A DNA stretch of 64,000 nt, taken from the NCBI RefSeq assembly GCF_900105185.1, contig NZ_FNTJ01000002.1:1736001-1800000 (forward strand), given 5' to 3'. The notes under the pieces are model-generated. The model was not told where the DNA came from and searched no databases. It worked only from the letters and a program-made list of their open reading frames with translations. This DNA is from Pseudomonas saponiphila (GTDB lineage Bacteria; Pseudomonadota; Gammaproteobacteria; Pseudomonadales; Pseudomonadaceae). Both the position numbers and the translations under genes were made by a program. Shown one piece after another: positions 33,857 through 43,235 of this stretch (positions within the stretch are counted from its first letter, which is position 1; each line of letters begins with the position of its first letter).

Positions 33857-34219
33857 ATGTCGCCTTTCAAAGGTCAAACCGGTCTTAAACGCATCCTTAA
33901 CGCCGCCGGCTATTCGTTCGATGGCTTGCGCGCCGCCTTCACCGGCGAGGCAGCCTTTCGTCAACTGGTGCTGCTCAACGTGATCCTGATTCCCTTGAGC
34001 TTCCTGCTCCATGTCAGCCGGGTCGAGCGCGCGCTGCTGATTGCCGTGTGCCTGCTGGCGCTGATCGTCGAGTTGCTCAATTCGGCTGTTGAAGCGGCGA
34101 TCGATCGAATCTCTCTGGATCGCCACCCACTGTCGAAAAACGCCAAGGACATGGGCAGCGCCGCGCAGTTTGTCGCCCTGAGCATGATCACTATCGTCTG
34201 GGCAGTGATCCTGATCTAA
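33857..34219 (+). CDS. dgkA: Diacylglycerol kinase
   Basis: A 120-residue integral membrane DgkA. It phosphorylates diacylglycerol, recycling lipid from the turnover of membrane-derived oligosaccharides and lipopolysaccharide. It has the conserved catalytic region LLNSAVEAAIDRIS followed by KNAKDMGSAAQFVAL, and three membrane segments (about 36-52, 57-72 and 100-118). It overlaps the converging finR gene by 4 bp. Confidence 0.95.
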   Translation: MSPFKGQTGLKRILNAAGYSFDGLRAAFTGEAAFRQLVLLNVILIPLSFLLHVSRVERALLIAVCLLALIVELLNSAVEAAIDRISLDRHPLSKNAKDMGSAAQFVALSMITIVWAVILI

Positions 34220-35142
34220 GGAATGCTCGGCAGGACGATCTCGTCGCTGCGCTGCACCCCGGCGGTAAAGGCACGGCACAGTTCGAGAAACTCGCGCATG
34301 GCCGAGGTCTGGTACTTCTGTTTGTGCCAGATGAAATAGAACTGCCGGGCCAGATCCAGGCCCGGCGTTTCCACCGGCACCAGGCTGCCGCGGCGAAAGG
34401 CATCGCGCAGCGCCAGGCGGGAGATGCAGCCAATTCCCAATCCCGACTCCACCGCACGCTTGATGGCTTCGGTGTGCTCCAGTTCCAGGCGGATATTCAG
34501 CGCGCTGCGGTGGTGACGCATGGCCTGGTCGAAGGTCAGGCGGGTTCCTGAGCCCTGTTCGCGGAGAATCCAGGCTTCGTGGGTCAACTCCTCCATGCTG
34601 GCGTGACCGCGTTTGGCCAGTGGATGCTGGGGCGCGCAGAACACTACCAGCTCATCCTCGACCCAAGTCTGCACCTCGATATCCGGGTGGCTGCAGTCGC
34701 CTTCGATTAGACCCAGATCAATTTCGTAGTGAGCCACCTGTTGCACGATATGCGCAGTGTTCTGCACATGGAGTTTCACCTGGCTTTCCGGGTGTACCTG
34801 CATGAAGCTGCCGATCAGCAGGGTCGCCAAGTAATTGCCGATGGTCAGGGTCGCCCCTACTGACAGCGAGCCGAAGCCGGATTTGCCGTTGAGCAGGTCC
34901 TCGATTTCCTTGGCCTGATCGAGCAGGGCCACCGCCTGGGGCAGCAACTGTTTGCCGAGGGCGTTGAGACTCAGGCGCTTACCGGCACGGTCGAACAGCT
35001 GGCAGCTGGATTGGCGCTCGAGTTCGGTGATCGAGGTGCTCGCCGCAGATTGCGATAGGGAGAGCAGCCCCGCAGCACGAGAAACACTCTCTTGCTGGGC
35101 GACGGCGACGAAGACTTGCAGTTGACGGAGAGTAAATCGCAT
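34216..35142 (-). CDS. finR: LysR-family regulator FinR
   Basis: A 308-residue LysR-type regulator. The N-terminal helix-turn-helix is MRFTLRQLQVFVAVAQQESV with SQSAASTSITELERQ, and the rest is a periplasmic-binding-like effector domain. It is divergent from fpr with a spacer of about 120 bp, the arrangement known for finR-fpr in Pseudomonas. There FinR activates fpr under superoxide or iron stress. The start ATG at 35142 drops 25 upstream codons of the open frame. Confidence 0.88.
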   Translation of the reverse strand: MRFTLRQLQVFVAVAQQESVSRAAGLLSLSQSAASTSITELERQSSCQLFDRAGKRLSLNALGKQLLPQAVALLDQAKEIEDLLNGKSGFGSLSVGATLTIGNYLATLLIGSFMQVHPESQVKLHVQNTAHIVQQVAHYEIDLGLIEGDCSHPDIEVQTWVEDELVVFCAPQHPLAKRGHASMEELTHEAWILREQGSGTRLTFDQAMRHHRSALNIRLELEHTEAIKRAVESGLGIGCISRLALRDAFRRGSLVPVETPGLDLARQFYFIWHKQKYQTSAMREFLELCRAFTAGVQRSDEIVLPSIP

Positions 35143-35261
35143 ATCGATATAACCGATAACCCTTATCTTAATAATCCAGTTAACAGATATTGTCGCCGCC
35201 ATTAGAATGCTGTGCAATTGCGCTCATGGTCAGCGCAGGCAATTTCTAGGAGCCCCCGTAC

Positions 35262-36041
35262 ATGAGCAACATGAACCACGAGCGTGTCCTCAGTGTTCAT
35301 CACTGGAATGACACTCTGTTCAGCTTCAAGTGCACCCGCGACCCGGGTCTGCGCTTCGAGAACGGTCAGTTCGTGATGATCGGCCTGCAACAGCCCAATG
35401 GCCGTCCGCTTATGCGTGCCTACTCCATTGCCAGCCCGAACTGGGAAGAGCATCTCGAATTCTTCAGCATCAAGGTTCCGGACGGTCCGCTGACTTCCCA
35501 GCTGCAGCACCTGAAGGAAGGCGACGAGATCATCATCAGCAAGAAGCCCACCGGCACCCTGGTGCTGGATGACTTGAAGCCGGGCAAGCACCTGTACCTG
35601 CTCAGCACCGGCACCGGCCTGGCGCCGTTCATGAGCGTGATCCAGGATCCGGAAACCTACGAGCGTTTCGAAAAAGTGATCCTGTGCCACGGCGTACGCT
35701 ACGTCAACGAAGTCGCCTACCGCGAGTTCATCACCGAGCACCTGCCCCAGAACGAGTTCTTCGGCGAAGCGCTGCGTGAGAAGTTGATCTACTACCCCAC
35801 CGTGACCCGCGAGCCGTTCGAGAACGAAGGCCGTCTCACCGATCTGATGCGCAGCGGCAAGCTGTTCCGCGACATCGGCCTGCCACCGATCAACCCGCAG
35901 GACGACCGCGCCATGCTGTGCGGCAGCCCGAGCATGCTGGAAGAAACCAGCGAAGTGCTCAACAGCTTCGGCCTGACCGTTTCGCCGCGCATGCGCGAAC
36001 CGGGCGACTACCTGATCGAACGCGCCTTCGTCGAAAAGTAG
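35262..36041 (+). CDS. fpr: Ferredoxin-NADP+ reductase
   Basis: A 259-residue Fpr flavoenzyme that passes electrons between NADPH and ferredoxin or flavodoxin. It has the FAD-binding RAYSIAS at 52-58 and the NADP-binding STGTGLAPFMS motif near 112, then CGSPSMLEE; the family ending is VEK. The start ATG at 35262 follows CTAGGAGCCCCCGTAC. Divergent finR is the likely activator. A strong bidirectional terminator lies downstream. Confidence 0.95.
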   Translation: MSNMNHERVLSVHHWNDTLFSFKCTRDPGLRFENGQFVMIGLQQPNGRPLMRAYSIASPNWEEHLEFFSIKVPDGPLTSQLQHLKEGDEIIISKKPTGTLVLDDLKPGKHLYLLSTGTGLAPFMSVIQDPETYERFEKVILCHGVRYVNEVAYREFITEHLPQNEFFGEALREKLIYYPTVTREPFENEGRLTDLMRSGKLFRDIGLPPINPQDDRAMLCGSPSMLEETSEVLNSFGLTVSPRMREPGDYLIERAFVEK

Positions 36042-36043
36042 CA

Positions 36044-36057
36044 GCGAGCTTGCTCGC
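36044..36057. repeat. Single REP-like palindrome after fpr
   Basis: GCGAGCTTGCTCGC, the core of the GTAGGAGCGAGCTTGCTCGC REP class. It begins 2 bp after the fpr stop, with the flanks mostly lost. Confidence 0.6.
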
Positions 36058-36112
36058 GAAGCCTGTCCAGTCAGCCTGTTAATGCTGACTGGGCACCTGC
36101 TCCCAGACACAG

Positions 36113-36151
36113 AAAAGCCCGCGTTGCCTTCCCAGGCAACGCGGGCTTTTT
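36113..36151. terminator. Bidirectional terminator between fpr and trmO
   Basis: AAAAGCCCGCGTTGCC pairs with GGCAACGCGGGC followed by TTTTT. A-tract and T-tract on both sides allow it to serve both converging genes. Confidence 0.9.
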
Positions 36152-36163
36152 CGTTTCCGGGGT

Positions 36164-36859
36164 TCAGCTCGCCGGGACCACTTCCAGCACCCGGATCAGC
36201 CCCGGCTCGGGGTAATGCCAGCGCACGTCCAGGTCCCAGAACTGCGCGCCGTATTCCCGCTCGGCAGTGGGCACCTGATAGGCCGGACGCGGATCCTGGG
36301 CCAGGCATTGCTCGATCAACTCCACCAGAGGCTCCTGGAGGCGCTGAGCGTGGATCTGAGCCTGTTGCAGGGCGTTATCCTGCCACTGCACCGGAATAAT
36401 CTGTGGCGCGGCGCTGGCGATGTCATTGCTCGCCGTAGAAATGATATCGGCGTAAGGCACGTAGGGCTTGATATCGAGGATCGGCGTGCCGTCCAGCAGG
36501 TCAATGCCGGAGATCCACAGGCGGTCGGCCTCGACCTTGTCCAGCTTGACCACCGACTGGCCGATACCGTTGGGCCTGTGGGTGGCGCGGGTGGCAAAGA
36601 CCCCCATGGACTTGTTGCCCCCCAGACGCGGCGGGCGCACCTTGAGCCGCGGCTTGTCCTCCAGGGCCTGGTGAAACAGGAACAGCAGCCAGACATGGCT
36701 GACCTGCTCCAGCCCTTGCACCGCATCACCCTGATCGAAGGGCGCCACCAGTTCCAATACGCCGCGAGCGGCCGGCGCCAGTTGCGGCTGGCGCGGGATG
36801 GCGAACTTCTCCTTGAAACAGGAGCGCACGAAGCCGATGGGGGAAACGCTGTAGGTCAT
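36164..36859 (-). CDS. trmO: tRNA (adenine(37)-N6)-methyltransferase TrmO
   Basis: A 231-residue TsaA/YaeB family protein. It methylates N6 of t6A37 in some threonine tRNAs using SAM. The family features are SPIGFVRSCFKEKFAIPRQP near the start, then THRPNGIGQSVVKLDKVE and GTPILDIKPYVPYAD. It converges on fpr. Confidence 0.92.
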   Translation of the reverse strand: MTYSVSPIGFVRSCFKEKFAIPRQPQLAPAARGVLELVAPFDQGDAVQGLEQVSHVWLLFLFHQALEDKPRLKVRPPRLGGNKSMGVFATRATHRPNGIGQSVVKLDKVEADRLWISGIDLLDGTPILDIKPYVPYADIISTASNDIASAAPQIIPVQWQDNALQQAQIHAQRLQEPLVELIEQCLAQDPRPAYQVPTAEREYGAQFWDLDVRWHYPEPGLIRVLEVVPAS

Positions 36860-36865
36860 TTGGCA

Positions 36866-36934
36866 AGCCTCAAGCCTTGAGCTACAAGCCGCAAGCTTTG
36901 AACTTGCAGCTTGAAGCTTGCAGCTGTTTTAAGC
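36866..36934. repeat. CAAGCTTGCAGCTTGAAGC-type intergenic repeat
   Basis: A short array of interleaved CAAGC, CTTGAGC, CAAGCTTTGAACTTG and GCAGCTTGAAGCTTGC units forming overlapping hairpins between trmO and the next gene. Similar repeats are common in fluorescent pseudomonads. Confidence 0.6.
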
Positions 36935-37390
36935 TCTAACACGCAGGGTCAGGCCCTTGAGGAAGTTGCGCAGCAACTGGTCGCCACAGGGGCGGTAGTT
37001 GGTATGGCCGAACTTGCGGAACAGTGCGCTCAGCTCGGGCTTGGACACTGGAAAGTCGGCGGCCTTGAGCACCGCGTGCATGTCTTCTTCCTTGAGCTCG
37101 AAGGCCACCCGCAGCTTCTTCAGAATGATGTTATTGGTCACCGGCAGTTCGATCGGCAGTGGCGGACGACTTTCGTCCTTGCCGCGCTTGAAGATCACCA
37201 GGCCATCGAGGAAGTGCGCCATGACTTCGTCCGGGCAGTGCACGAAGCCTTCTTCCTCGTCCTTCTTCAGGTAGCTGACAACCTCGTCCAGGCTGACCTT
37301 GAAGCCGGTCAGCTTGATGATGTCCACGACCTTCTTGTCGCTGATGTCGAGCATGTAGCGCACGCTGCGCAGTACATCGTTATGAATCAT
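36929..37390 (-). CDS. DUF1456 family protein (YehS-like)
   Basis: A 153-residue protein made of two copies of the DUF1456 module: MIHNDVLRSVRYMLDISDKK and, in the second half, TNNIILKKLRVAFELKEEDM. Each module is helical. YehS-like proteins have no established function. The start ATG at 37390 drops 15 codons of the open frame. Confidence 0.9.
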   Translation of the reverse strand: MIHNDVLRSVRYMLDISDKKVVDIIKLTGFKVSLDEVVSYLKKDEEEGFVHCPDEVMAHFLDGLVIFKRGKDESRPPLPIELPVTNNIILKKLRVAFELKEEDMHAVLKAADFPVSKPELSALFRKFGHTNYRPCGDQLLRNFLKGLTLRVRA

Positions 37391-37456
37391 GGTTACTGTC
37401 CTGATCGATGCGTGTTGAGCGCCGTGCCAGGGCACGGCGTCTGAATGGGGGCGGCT

Positions 37457-38167
37457 TTAGAACTTCTCTTTGGCCGACAGGTAGCGCCACTGGCCCAGCG
37501 GCACCTTGCCGATGGATACGCCGCCGACACGGATGCGGCGGATGGCGACGACCTTGAGGCCGACGGCCTGGCAAAACAGGGCGATCACACCCGGCTGCGG
37601 GTTCTTCATGGCAAAGCGCAGGCGGTTTTCGTTCTGCCAGCTGGCCTTGACCGGCGGCAGTTCGCGGCCCTTGTAGGTCATGCCGTGGCTCAGGCGGTTG
37701 AGGCCGTGGTCGATCATCTCGCCTGCGACCTCGACCACGTATTCCTGCTCGATCTTGGCCGCGTCCGCGGTCAGCTTGCGCAGCACCTTCCAGTCCTGGG
37801 TGAACACCAGCAGGCCACTGGCATTGGGTTGCAGGTCGTCACTGGCGCTTAGGCGCAGGAAATGCCCACGCAGCGGACGTTTGCCGTAGCGGTGCTCCTC
37901 GGACAGGCTGTCGGCGCTGATGGACTGCATGGCGCTGTCCAGATCCTGGCCGGCGGGCACGTTGAGCAGGAGGGTCACCGGCTCTGGAGCGGTGGCCTTG
38001 GCCTCGGGGTCGAGGACGACGGTTTGCGCGCCGACCTTGAACTGGGGCTCGTCGATGACTTCGCCGTCTACGGTGACCCAGCCGCCCTCGATGAACAGCT
38101 CAGCCTCGCGGCGAGAGCAGCCGACCAGTTCGATGAGGCGTTTGGAGAGACGAATCGGGTCAGTCAT
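37457..38167 (-). CDS. rRNA pseudouridine synthase (RsuA/RluB/RluF family)
   Basis: A 236-residue protein. An N-terminal S4 RNA-binding domain (RLSKRLIELVGCSRREAELFIEGGWVTVDG) is followed by the synthase domain. The usual GRLD motif is diverged to SASDDLQPNASGLLVFTQD, which still offers an aspartate in the catalytic position. The C-terminal RRIRVGGVSIGKVPLGQWR is typical of this family. It isomerises uridine in rRNA, but the exact site cannot be told. The start ATG at 38167 drops 22 codons. Confidence 0.88.
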   Translation of the reverse strand: MTDPIRLSKRLIELVGCSRREAELFIEGGWVTVDGEVIDEPQFKVGAQTVVLDPEAKATAPEPVTLLLNVPAGQDLDSAMQSISADSLSEEHRYGKRPLRGHFLRLSASDDLQPNASGLLVFTQDWKVLRKLTADAAKIEQEYVVEVAGEMIDHGLNRLSHGMTYKGRELPPVKASWQNENRLRFAMKNPQPGVIALFCQAVGLKVVAIRRIRVGGVSIGKVPLGQWRYLSAKEKF

Positions 38168-38249
38168 GTCAGGGGCCGTAACAAAAGAGGGCGGCCATTG
38201 TACCTGCCTGGCGCCGGTTAATCGCGGGTCCATTTGCCCGCTGTGGCTT

Positions 38250-38723
38250 TTAGCCGCGCAGGGCTTGCAGCTGTGGCTGCTTCAGGCGCATGTGCAGCAG
38301 TGGGTAGGGCTGGCCCATGCCGTCCTGCTCCGAGCGGCCGACCACTTCGAACCCCTGCTTGAAGTAGAAGCCCAGGGCCTGGGGATTCTGTTCGTTGACG
38401 TCCAGCTGATAGGCGTTCAAGTGCTCCACCGCGTAGCGCAGCAATTGTCGGCCCAGGCCCTGGCCTCGATGGGCCGGGTCGATGAACAGCATCTCGATCT
38501 TGCCCGCCGCCACCCCGGCAAACCCGGTGATGCGCTGGCGTGGGTCGCGGGTGCAGATCAGCATCACCGCGTCCAGGTAGCGGGTCAGTACCAGGTTGCG
38601 CAGCAGCGCTATATAGCTGTCCGGTAGAAAGTCGTGAGTGGCGCGCACCGAGGCTTCCCAGACGCGCACCAGTTCCGGGTAGTCGCTGAGTTTGGGAGTG
38701 TGGATGACCGGGTGGTGGCGCAT
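38250..38723 (-). CDS. GNAT-family N-acetyltransferase
   Basis: A 157-residue GNAT protein. The acetyl-CoA-binding motif is IEMLFIDPAHRGQGLGRQLLRYAVEH (motif A, Q/RxxGxG/A), followed by the motif B tail VNEQNPQALGFYFKQGFEVVGR. The substrate is not predictable. The start ATG at 38723 is chosen over a frame 9 codons longer. Confidence 0.88.
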   Translation of the reverse strand: MRHHPVIHTPKLSDYPELVRVWEASVRATHDFLPDSYIALLRNLVLTRYLDAVMLICTRDPRQRITGFAGVAAGKIEMLFIDPAHRGQGLGRQLLRYAVEHLNAYQLDVNEQNPQALGFYFKQGFEVVGRSEQDGMGQPYPLLHMRLKQPQLQALRG

Positions 38724-38767
38724 GCGGTGTGCCCCTGAGGTGATTGGCAAGGGCTAACGATAGACCG

Positions 38768-38803
38768 AAAAAAGCCCCGCATCTCGTGGCGAGAGCGGGG
38801 CTT
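38768..38803 (-). terminator. Intrinsic terminator of rimO
   Basis: On the minus strand AAGCCCCGC pairs with GCGGGGCTT, followed by a T run (A run at 38768-38773 on the plus strand). A T run also follows on the plus strand at 38809-38815. Confidence 0.85.
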
Positions 38804-38820
38804 GGCAGTTTTTTTACGCC

Positions 38821-40158
38821 TTACAGGGTTTCGGCCCAGAGGTCGTATTCGTCGGCGTCGGTGACCCGGCACCAGACCTTGTCACCCGGCTTCAGGTCGC
38901 CGGCGCCATCGATGAACACGTTGCCGTCGATTTCCGGGGCATCGAAGAAGCAGCGGCCTACCGCGCCATTCTCGTCGACTTCGTCGATCAGCACTTCGAT
39001 CTCCTTGCCGATGCGCTGTTGCAGGCGCGCCGAGCTGATTTCCTGCTGGTGCGCCATGAAGCGCTCCCAACGGTCCTGCTTGACCTCGTCCGGGACCACT
39101 TCCAGGTCCAGGTCGTTGGCCGGCGCGCCTTCCACCGGCGAGTACTGGAAGCAGCCGACGCGGTCCAACTGGGCTTCGGTCAGCCAGTTGAGCAGGTACT
39201 GGAAGTCTTCTTCGGTTTCGCCGGGGAAGCCGACGATGAAGGTCGAGCGGATGATCAGCTCCGGGCAGATCTCGCGCCAGGCCTTGATCCGCGCCAGGGT
39301 CTTGTCTTCGAAAGCCGGGCGTTTCATGGCCTTGAGCACTTTCGGGCTGGCGTGCTGGAACGGGATGTCCAGGTACGGCAGGATCTTGCCGGCGGCCATC
39401 AGCGGAATCAGTTCGTCCACATGCGGGTACGGGTACACGTAGTGCAGGCGCACCCACACACCCAGGGTGCTCAGGGCCTCGCAGAGCTCGGTCATGCGGG
39501 TCTTCACCGGCGCGCCGTTCCAGAAGCCGGTGCGGTACTTGACGTCGACGCCGTAGGCGCTGGTGTCCTGGGAGATCACCAGCAGTTCCTTGACCCCGGA
39601 CTTGACCAGGCGCTGGGCCTCGTCGAGCACATCACCCACCGGGCGGCTGACCAGTTTGCCGCGCATCGACGGGATGATGCAGAAGCTGCAGCTGTGGTTG
39701 CAGCCTTCGGAAATTTTCAGGTAGGCGTAGTGCCGCGGGGTCAGCTTGATGCCTTGTGGCGGCACCAGGTCGATCAGCGGGTTGTGGTCCTGTTTCGGCG
39801 GCACCACTTCGTGCACGGCGTTGACCACCTGCTCGTACTGTTGCGGGCCGGTCACGGCCAGCACGCTGGGGTGCACGTCACGGATATTGCCTTCTTCGAC
39901 GCCCATGCAGCCGGTGACGATGACCTTGCCGTTTTCCTTGATGGCTTCGCCGATCACTTCCAGGGATTCGGCCTTGGCCGAGTCGATGAAACCGCAGGTG
40001 TTGACCACCACGACATCGGCGTCCTGGTAAGTCGACACCACGTCATAGCCTTCCATGCGCAGTTGAGTGAGGATGCGCTCGGAGTCGACCAGAGCTTTTG
40101 GGCAACCCAGGGATACGAAGCCGACTTTCGGGTTGGCCGGCGCGGAGGGGGTGGACAT
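38821..40158 (-). CDS. rimO: Ribosomal protein S12 methylthiotransferase RimO
   Basis: A 445-residue radical-SAM methylthiotransferase that adds a methylthio group to Asp88 of ribosomal protein S12. The N-terminal MTTase domain has cluster cysteines Cys19, Cys55 and Cys84. The radical-SAM motif is C153-x3-C157-x2-C160 in [12 protein letters not shown]-terminal TRAM domain ends the protein. All cluster ligands are present. Confidence 0.96.
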   Translation of the reverse strand: MSTPSAPANPKVGFVSLGCPKALVDSERILTQLRMEGYDVVSTYQDADVVVVNTCGFIDSAKAESLEVIGEAIKENGKVIVTGCMGVEEGNIRDVHPSVLAVTGPQQYEQVVNAVHEVVPPKQDHNPLIDLVPPQGIKLTPRHYAYLKISEGCNHSCSFCIIPSMRGKLVSRPVGDVLDEAQRLVKSGVKELLVISQDTSAYGVDVKYRTGFWNGAPVKTRMTELCEALSTLGVWVRLHYVYPYPHVDELIPLMAAGKILPYLDIPFQHASPKVLKAMKRPAFEDKTLARIKAWREICPELIIRSTFIVGFPGETEEDFQYLLNWLTEAQLDRVGCFQYSPVEGAPANDLDLEVVPDEVKQDRWERFMAHQQEISSARLQQRIGKEIEVLIDEVDENGAVGRCFFDAPEIDGNVFIDGAGDLKPGDKVWCRVTDADEYDLWAETL

Positions 40159-40477
40159 GTCTAACCTCGGTATTGGTGTCGAATCACTTGGGGGGCAAGT
40201 GCGACGCTTGGGCGCTGGCTGCGCCTCTGATCAAAAAGTGCGCAATTCTAGCGATGGTCGAGGCGCTTGACCAGCTTTATGCAGGGGAAATACGACGAGC
40301 GCTGGACTATGCTTCTTCGCGTTATGCCCGGTGGTTTTCATGCGCCGTTAGTTAGGCACCCAGTGGTAATAAAAACCTGCAAGTTACATGGGAAACTGCA
40401 CAAGTTTAGAGAATAGCCCTTGTATAACCTTGCGCTTTCTATATAAGAAGCCCCGGTCTTGGTAGTAGGAGTCATTG
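40159..40477. promoter_or_regulatory. Divergent intergenic region between rimO and kup
   Basis: 319 bp, AT-rich near kup. CTTGTATAACC and TCTATATAAG at about 40420-40447 are plausible promoter elements for kup, but spacing does not match a clear sigma-70 promoter. No small gene or ncRNA was seen. Confidence 0.35.
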
Positions 40478-42379
40478 ATGGGTCAGGCAAGTAGTCAGGC
40501 GGCGAGTGGCGAGCACTCCGGGGTCAAGCCTCTGGGGATGCTGGTGGCGGCGGTCGGGGTGGTGTATGGCGATATCGGCACCAGCCCGCTCTATACCCTT
40601 AAAGAGGTGTTTTCCGGCAGTTATGGCGTTCAGGTCAACCACGATGGGGTGTTCGGCATCCTGGCGCTGATTTTCTGGTCGCTGGTCTGGGTCGTTTCGA
40701 TCAAGTACGTGCTGTTCATCCTGCGGGCCGATAACCAGGGCGAGGGCGGCATCATGGCCCTGACCGCTTTGGCTCGACGTGCGTCCGGCGCTTATCCGCG
40801 TTTGCGTTCGGTGCTGGTGATCCTCGGCTTGATCGGCGCTGCCTTGTTCTATGGCGACAGCATGATCACCCCGGCGATCTCGGTATTGTCGGCGGTGGAA
40901 GGGCTGGAGCTGGCGTTCAGCGGCCTGGAGCACTGGGTGGTGCCCATGGCGCTGGTGGTGCTGGTGGCGCTGTTCCTGATCCAGAAACACGGCACCGATC
41001 GCATCGGCAAGCTGTTCGGCCCGGTGATGGTGGCCTGGTTCCTGGTGCTGGGTGGCCTGGGGGTCAACGGCATTCTCCAGCACCCGGAAGTGCTGCAGGC
41101 GCTGAACCCGGTGTGGGGCGTGCGCTTCTTCATTGTCCACCCGGGCATGGGCGTGGCCATTCTCGGCGCGGTGGTCCTGGCGCTGACTGGCGCTGAAGCG
41201 CTGTATGCCGACATGGGCCACTTCGGTCGCAAGCCGATTGCCCGTGCCTGGTTCGCCCTGGTGCTGCCGGCCTTGGTGCTGAACTACTTCGGCCAGGGTG
41301 CTCTGCTGCTGGAGAACCCCGACGCCGCGCGCAACCCGTTCTACCTGCTGGCGCCGGGCTGGGCCCTGATCCCGCTGGTGGTGCTGGCGACCCTGGCCAC
41401 GGTGATCGCCTCCCAGGCGGTGATTTCCGGCGCCTTCTCCCTGACCCGTCAGGCGATCCAGCTGGGCTACATCCCGCGCATGTACATCCAGCACACCTCC
41501 AGTGCCGAGCAAGGGCAGATCTACATCGGCGCGGTGAACTGGTCGCTGATGGTCGGCGTGATCCTGCTGGTGCTGGGCTTCGAGTCCTCCGGCGCCCTGG
41601 CCTCGGCCTACGGCGTGGCGGTGACCGGGACCATGCTGATCACCAGCATCCTGGTGTCGGCGGTGATGCTGCTGCTATGGAAATGGCCACCGGTGCTGGC
41701 GGTGCCGGTGCTGGTGGGCTTCCTGCTGGTGGACGGGCTGTTCTTCGCCGCCAACGTGCCGAAGATTGTTCAGGGCGGTGCCTTCCCGGTGCTGGCGGGG
41801 ATCGTACTGTTCATCCTCATGACCACCTGGAAACGCGGCAAGGAACTGCTGGTGGATCGCCTGGACGAAGGCGGCCTGCCGCTGCCGATCTTCATTGGCA
41901 GCATCCGCGTGCAGCCGCCGCATCGGGTCCAGGGCACCGCGGTGTTCCTCACCGCCCGCCCGGACGCCGTGCCCCACGCCTTGCTGCACAACCTGCTGCA
42001 CAACCAGGTGCTGCATGAGCAAGTGGTGCTGTTGACCGTGGTCTACGAAGACATTCCCCGGGTGCCCGCCCAGCGGCGCTTCGAGGTGGATGCCTACGGC
42101 GAAGGTTTCTTCCGGGTGATCCTGCATTTTGGCTTCACCGACGAGCCGGACGTGCCGGAAGCCCTGAAGCTGTGCCACCTGGACGAGCTGGACTTCAGCC
42201 CGATGCGCACCACCTACTTCCTCAGCCGCGAGACGGTGATCGCCTCCAAGCTCGAAGGCATGGCCCGCTGGCGCGAAGCCTTGTTCGCCTTCATGTTGAA
42301 GAACGCCAACGGCAACCTGCGCTTCTTCAAGCTGCCGGTGAACCGGGTGATCGAACTGGGCACCCAGGTCGAGATATAA
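40478..42379 (+). CDS. kup: Low-affinity potassium transporter Kup
   Basis: A 633-residue Kup/TrkD-type K+ uptake permease. The family opening is [25 protein letters not shown], followed by about twelve membrane segments to around residue 450 and then a cytoplasmic C-terminal domain ([15 protein letters not shown]). The start is the second codon of a TTG-ATG pair, with AGGAG seven bases upstream. A strong terminator follows. Confidence 0.96.
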   Translation: MGQASSQAASGEHSGVKPLGMLVAAVGVVYGDIGTSPLYTLKEVFSGSYGVQVNHDGVFGILALIFWSLVWVVSIKYVLFILRADNQGEGGIMALTALARRASGAYPRLRSVLVILGLIGAALFYGDSMITPAISVLSAVEGLELAFSGLEHWVVPMALVVLVALFLIQKHGTDRIGKLFGPVMVAWFLVLGGLGVNGILQHPEVLQALNPVWGVRFFIVHPGMGVAILGAVVLALTGAEALYADMGHFGRKPIARAWFALVLPALVLNYFGQGALLLENPDAARNPFYLLAPGWALIPLVVLATLATVIASQAVISGAFSLTRQAIQLGYIPRMYIQHTSSAEQGQIYIGAVNWSLMVGVILLVLGFESSGALASAYGVAVTGTMLITSILVSAVMLLLWKWPPVLAVPVLVGFLLVDGLFFAANVPKIVQGGAFPVLAGIVLFILMTTWKRGKELLVDRLDEGGLPLPIFIGSIRVQPPHRVQGTAVFLTARPDAVPHALLHNLLHNQVLHEQVVLLTVVYEDIPRVPAQRRFEVDAYGEGFFRVILHFGFTDEPDVPEALKLCHLDELDFSPMRTTYFLSRETVIASKLEGMARWREALFAFMLKNANGNLRFFKLPVNRVIELGTQVEI

Positions 42380-42392
42380 GCCTGAGCCCATA

Positions 42393-42428
42393 AAAGCCCC
42401 CGTTGCCTTGCGGCAGCGGGGGCTTTTT
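42393..42428 (+). terminator. Intrinsic terminator of kup
   Basis: AAAGCCCCCGTTGCC pairs with GGCAGCGGGGGC (one mismatch), then TTTTT. Confidence 0.9.
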
Positions 42429-42443
42429 CGTTTCACGGCCCCT

Positions 42444-42465
42444 GTAGGAGCGAGCTTGCTCGCGA
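42444..42465. repeat. Single REP element
   Basis: GTAGGAGCGAGCTTGCTCGC then GA; a lone REP between kup and the DUF3077-like gene. A possible degenerate partner (CCCTACAG) follows at 42472-42479. Confidence 0.75.
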
Positions 42466-42530
42466 TAACGACCCTACAGCCGACATCAATTCTGATAACA
42501 GAACGCTTTCGCGAGATCGCCCCTCGCGCG

Positions 42531-42806
42531 TTACGCAGCGAGCGCCTGCACCACATCGTCCACCACCGCCTTGCCCATGGCGGTCAGGTAGTGCGCCGCC
42601 CACGCGTGACGGTCGCTGTCCTTGCTGTAGGCGGCGTCCTCGGCGAAGGCCTTGGCCAGAGACAGCAGGTCGGAGGCTTGGGCCAGGGCGTCGCCGATGG
42701 GGAGGCCGGGGCAGACCTGGAACAGCGGGCGTTCCGAGCAGTAAAGGAAAGTGGTTAAGCCGACTGTTTTAAGATTTGAAAGTTGAGGCGGGCTTGTATT
42801 GTTCAT
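42531..42806 (-). CDS. DUF3077-like small protein
   Basis: A 91-residue protein with the pattern FQVCPGLPIGDALAQASDLLSLAKAFAEDAA seen in the small DUF3077 family of Pseudomonas. A helical, Ala-rich C-terminus follows (HYLTAMGKAVVDDVVQ). Family function is unknown. The ATG at 42806 follows GGAGTTGAACC. A long non-coding region that can fold strongly lies just upstream on the same strand. Confidence 0.7.
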   Translation of the reverse strand: MNNTSPPQLSNLKTVGLTTFLYCSERPLFQVCPGLPIGDALAQASDLLSLAKAFAEDAAYSKDSDRHAWAAHYLTAMGKAVVDDVVQALAA

Positions 42807-42945
42807 GGTTCAACTCCAAGGTTTGAGGAGCTACCACGTTCGTTTCCAAGCGAATGGGTGGCAGCTATGCGCAGGTTGGAAAACCGGAAACCAAGGAAAC
42901 CGGCAGACCCGAAGGTCTCCCACGCACAGCCGCCATAACAGATGG
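42807..42945 (-). ncRNA. Candidate structured leader RNA of the DUF3077-like gene
   Basis: On the minus strand a basal helix can form between GCUGUGCG (42930-42923) and CGCAUAGC (42871-42864). It encloses a perfect AGACC-UUCG-GGUCU tetraloop hairpin (42918-42905) and a CCGG/CCGG hairpin (42903-42884). The end lies close to the ribosome-binding site. Function unknown; drawn by eye, not from a covariance model. Confidence 0.45.
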
Positions 42946-43181
42946 ATTGCAGGCGCAAAATTTATCTGCAATCAAGCGGGGTGCTAGTTGCCAAGGTTCT
43001 TCGGGTTTCCAAGCCCGGTCACTGAATGCTCAGCGACTCCCGGAGCCTAGCCCGTCGAAGCCAAGGCCAACAAGGCAGCAAAGTGCCCAAAACGCACCCC
43101 TTACGCAACTCTCGGAGTTTGCCTACAAGCTGCGCGGGAGTCATCCGCAATCAAGCCGTCTTCAACGGGGCAGCTGATGTA
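42946..43181. other. Intergenic region with no clear gene
   Basis: Continues the unusual spacer upstream of the DUF3077-like gene. Hairpin-prone GC-rich segments are present (for example GGTTCTTCGGGTTTCCAAGCC near 42992), but none of the open frames (such as 42854-43177 on the plus strand) has a ribosome-binding site or protein-like composition. Confidence 0.4.
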
Positions 43182-43219
43182 AAAAAGCCCCCGCAGCTTC
43201 AAGGCTGCGGGGGCTTTTA
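43182..43219 (-). terminator. Terminator of the mprF-virJ operon
   Basis: On the minus strand GCCCCCGCAGC, loop CTTGAA, GCTGCGGGGGC, then TTTTTT. The plus strand also has a T4 run. Confidence 0.88.
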
Positions 43220-43235
43220 TGGAGCGAGGCTCAGC

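Noticed and set aside
42854..43177. 107-codon open frame on the plus strand upstream of virJ terminator
   Set aside because: No ribosome-binding site and biased composition; the DNA looks like structured non-coding sequence read on the other strand.
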